A stretch of DNA of 7,288 nucleotides from an uncultured Clostridia bacterium (GTDB lineage: Bacteria; Bacillota; Clostridia; Oscillospirales; Oscillospiraceae), in the NCBI GenBank assembly GCA_937894515.1, contig CALCRH010000211.1, positions 1 to 7,288 of the forward strand. The letters are read 5' to 3'. Shown one piece after another: positions 6,550 through 7,288 of this stretch. Position numbers and translations under genes: made by a program. The notes below the pieces were generated by a model. That model ran no database searches and was not told the DNA's origin. It worked only from the letters and a program-made list of their open reading frames with translations. Each line of letters starts with the position of its first letter. Within the stretch, counting starts at the first letter, position 1.

Positions 6550-6556
6550 ATAAAAA

Positions 6557-7099
6557 ATGTCAATCAGTGAACTACAAAAACAGACAAATACGAATATTCA
6601 TGAAAAAGCGAATTTGATCCGGGAGAGTGAAATCAATGCTGCCTATTATCGACTGGAAATGAAACAGGCAGAAATAGCCCACGCTTTGTTCCATAGAATA
6701 TTTGAACATGAATCCGGTTGGTATAACGGACACTACCACAAAAACGATTCTGGGGAATGGCAGAGAGAATCCTACCCCATCCCGGTAATCAGCGTGAAAG
6801 GATTATGTGATATTGAAATCCAATTCGATAAAATTTCGGTATCCACAAAGCTGAAACGAGATGCTGCATTGGCATACTCGTACAAGAAGTTTTCTGAATA
6901 TGAGTTCGAGGTCTACGGTGTGGAGGATTACCTTGCGGACTTCTATCACAAAGGGCAGACGATACAGAAAATGAAAGAAAACATTTGTGCTTGCGATGAA
7001 GCTGAAATAGGATTTTCGTTTGTTTTTCCGTTTGATATAGAGGGAAAACAAATTTTTGAATTTGTGAAGCTGCTCAGGCATGAGGGCTTTTATTACTAA
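6557..7099 (+). CDS. Conserved-looking hypothetical protein, 180 aa
   Basis: This is an intact, well-started gene that I do not recognise with a named function. Residues 1-50 are charged and helical (an ELQKQ…EINAAYYRLEMKQAEIAHAL stretch, possible coiled coil). Residues 52-72 are aromatic and polar (SGWYNGHYHKNDSGEW). Residues 75-97 read as consecutive beta strands (IPVISVKGLCDIEIQFDKIS). Residues 105-130 contain YSYKKF…YGVEDYLADFY, and the protein ends in a strand-helix part (IGFSFVFPFD 151-160, then FVKLLRHEGFYY). This ordered alternation argues for a folded cytosolic protein of alpha/beta type. There is no signal peptide, membrane segment, Cys-cluster or nucleotide-binding motif. The promoter at 6362-6389 with its two operators is the likely source of its transcript, so its expression may be repressor-controlled. 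No link to hsdR or the SEFIR gene can be shown. Confidence 0.82.
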   Translation: MSISELQKQTNTNIHEKANLIRESEINAAYYRLEMKQAEIAHALFHRIFEHESGWYNGHYHKNDSGEWQRESYPIPVISVKGLCDIEIQFDKISVSTKLKRDAALAYSYKKFSEYEFEVYGVEDYLADFYHKGQTIQKMKENICACDEAEIGFSFVFPFDIEGKQIFEFVKLLRHEGFYY

Positions 7100-7100
7100 T

Positions 7101-7247
7101 CGAAATTTGCAAAGGAGTTTTGTTTATAAAGAACATTCAAACTGTTATTGTTTACTTTGTCGGCTGAATCATGGAAGATATGATCCTATTCGCAAGCATC
7201 CGAGATTTATTGAGGTGGTAAAGCGGTTAAGCGAACACGCTAAGTAA
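7101..7247 (+). pseudogene. Possible short protein-tail remnant
   Basis: One frame ends at the TAA 7245-7247 with the peptide LNHGRYDPIRKHPRFIEVVK and then RLSEHAK. The 'YDPIR.hPRF..llkrl' pattern resembles the C-terminus of some TPR and cyclase-associated proteins. There is no start codon with an RBS in this frame. An AAAGGAG at 7111-7117 is followed 8 bases later by ATA instead of ATG, in a different frame that stops after 13 codons. It is best read as a decayed fragment, with low certainty. Confidence 0.3.
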
Positions 7248-7262
7248 ACCTTTCCTGTATGT

Positions 7263-7288
7263 AAAAAGCGAGAACCGCAGTGTTCTCG
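7263..7288 (+). terminator. Terminator hairpin, cut by the window edge
   Basis: AAAAAG, then CGAGAAC (7269-7275), a 6-nt loop, then GTTCTCG (7282-7288), which reaches the last base. The preceding A-run predicts a following CTTTTT outside the window, which would make it a (possibly bidirectional) intrinsic terminator for the 180-aa gene. Confidence 0.7.

Larger units (their letters stand above)
5885..6556. other. 672-bp stretch without an intact gene, rich in palindromes and regulatory signals
   Basis: No convincing intact gene lies between the SEFIR stop and the ATG at 6557. The stretch contains five 27-nt hairpins, a triple 8-bp repeat, a promoter between two related operators, and a gene fragment lacking a start, each listed separately. 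A frame open on the + strand at 6017-6331 passes through four hairpins and looks spurious. Confidence 0.8.

Noticed and set aside
7205..7250. tRNA-like look of the GGTAAAGCGGTTAAGC stretch
   Set aside because: No acceptor stem, anticodon arm or T-arm (GGTTC) can be placed around it.

Overview
The window looks like an accessory (defence-island-like) stretch of a low-GC Gram-positive chromosome, probably Bacillota/Clostridia. The clues are strong AGGAGG-type ribosome binding sites, a TTGACA/TACAAT promoter, hairpin-plus-T-run terminators, AT-rich flanking genes and every convincing gene on the + strand. The species cannot be named from this sequence.

Layout. (1) 1-449: the 3' end of a TPR-repeat protein gene, closed by a clean intrinsic terminator. 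(2) 451-1108: an unrecognised AT-rich gene (194 codons open from an ATG at 524). It appears to be the 3' part of a longer gene broken by a frameshift in a run of five Gs and cut off just after the terminator. (3) 1135-4194: an intact type I restriction endonuclease subunit, HsdR (1019 aa), with nuclease and helicase motifs all present. Its first two thirds are much more GC-rich than anything else here. No hsdM or hsdS is in the window. (4) 4421-5884: a 487-aa protein with an N-terminal SEFIR/TIR-like domain and an unrecognised C-terminal domain, very AT-rich. It is a plausible second defence effector. (5) 5885-6556: a 672-bp stretch with no convincing intact gene, but full of structure. It holds five 27-nt palindromes built 12+3+12 with one consensus and compensatory changes, and a triplicated 8-bp repeat. 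It also has a strong promoter flanked by two related operators, which runs into a gene fragment with no start codon. (6) 6557-7099: an intact 180-aa protein of unknown function with a good RBS, probably served by that promoter. (7) 7100-7288: a possible short gene remnant and the first part of a terminator hairpin cut by the window edge.

How it fits together. HsdR can cut DNA only in complex with HsdM and HsdS in the known systems, so this copy either uses subunits encoded elsewhere or is a leftover or divergent system. Its neighbour has a domain type that in bacterial immunity often consumes NAD+ or signals. The two may form a defence island or only be co-located; the sequence does not decide this. 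The broken genes, GC jumps, orphan operators and palindrome family all indicate a region assembled by repeated transfer and deletion. The best candidates for something undescribed are the 27-nt hairpin family and the hsdR/SEFIR pairing without hsdM/hsdS.
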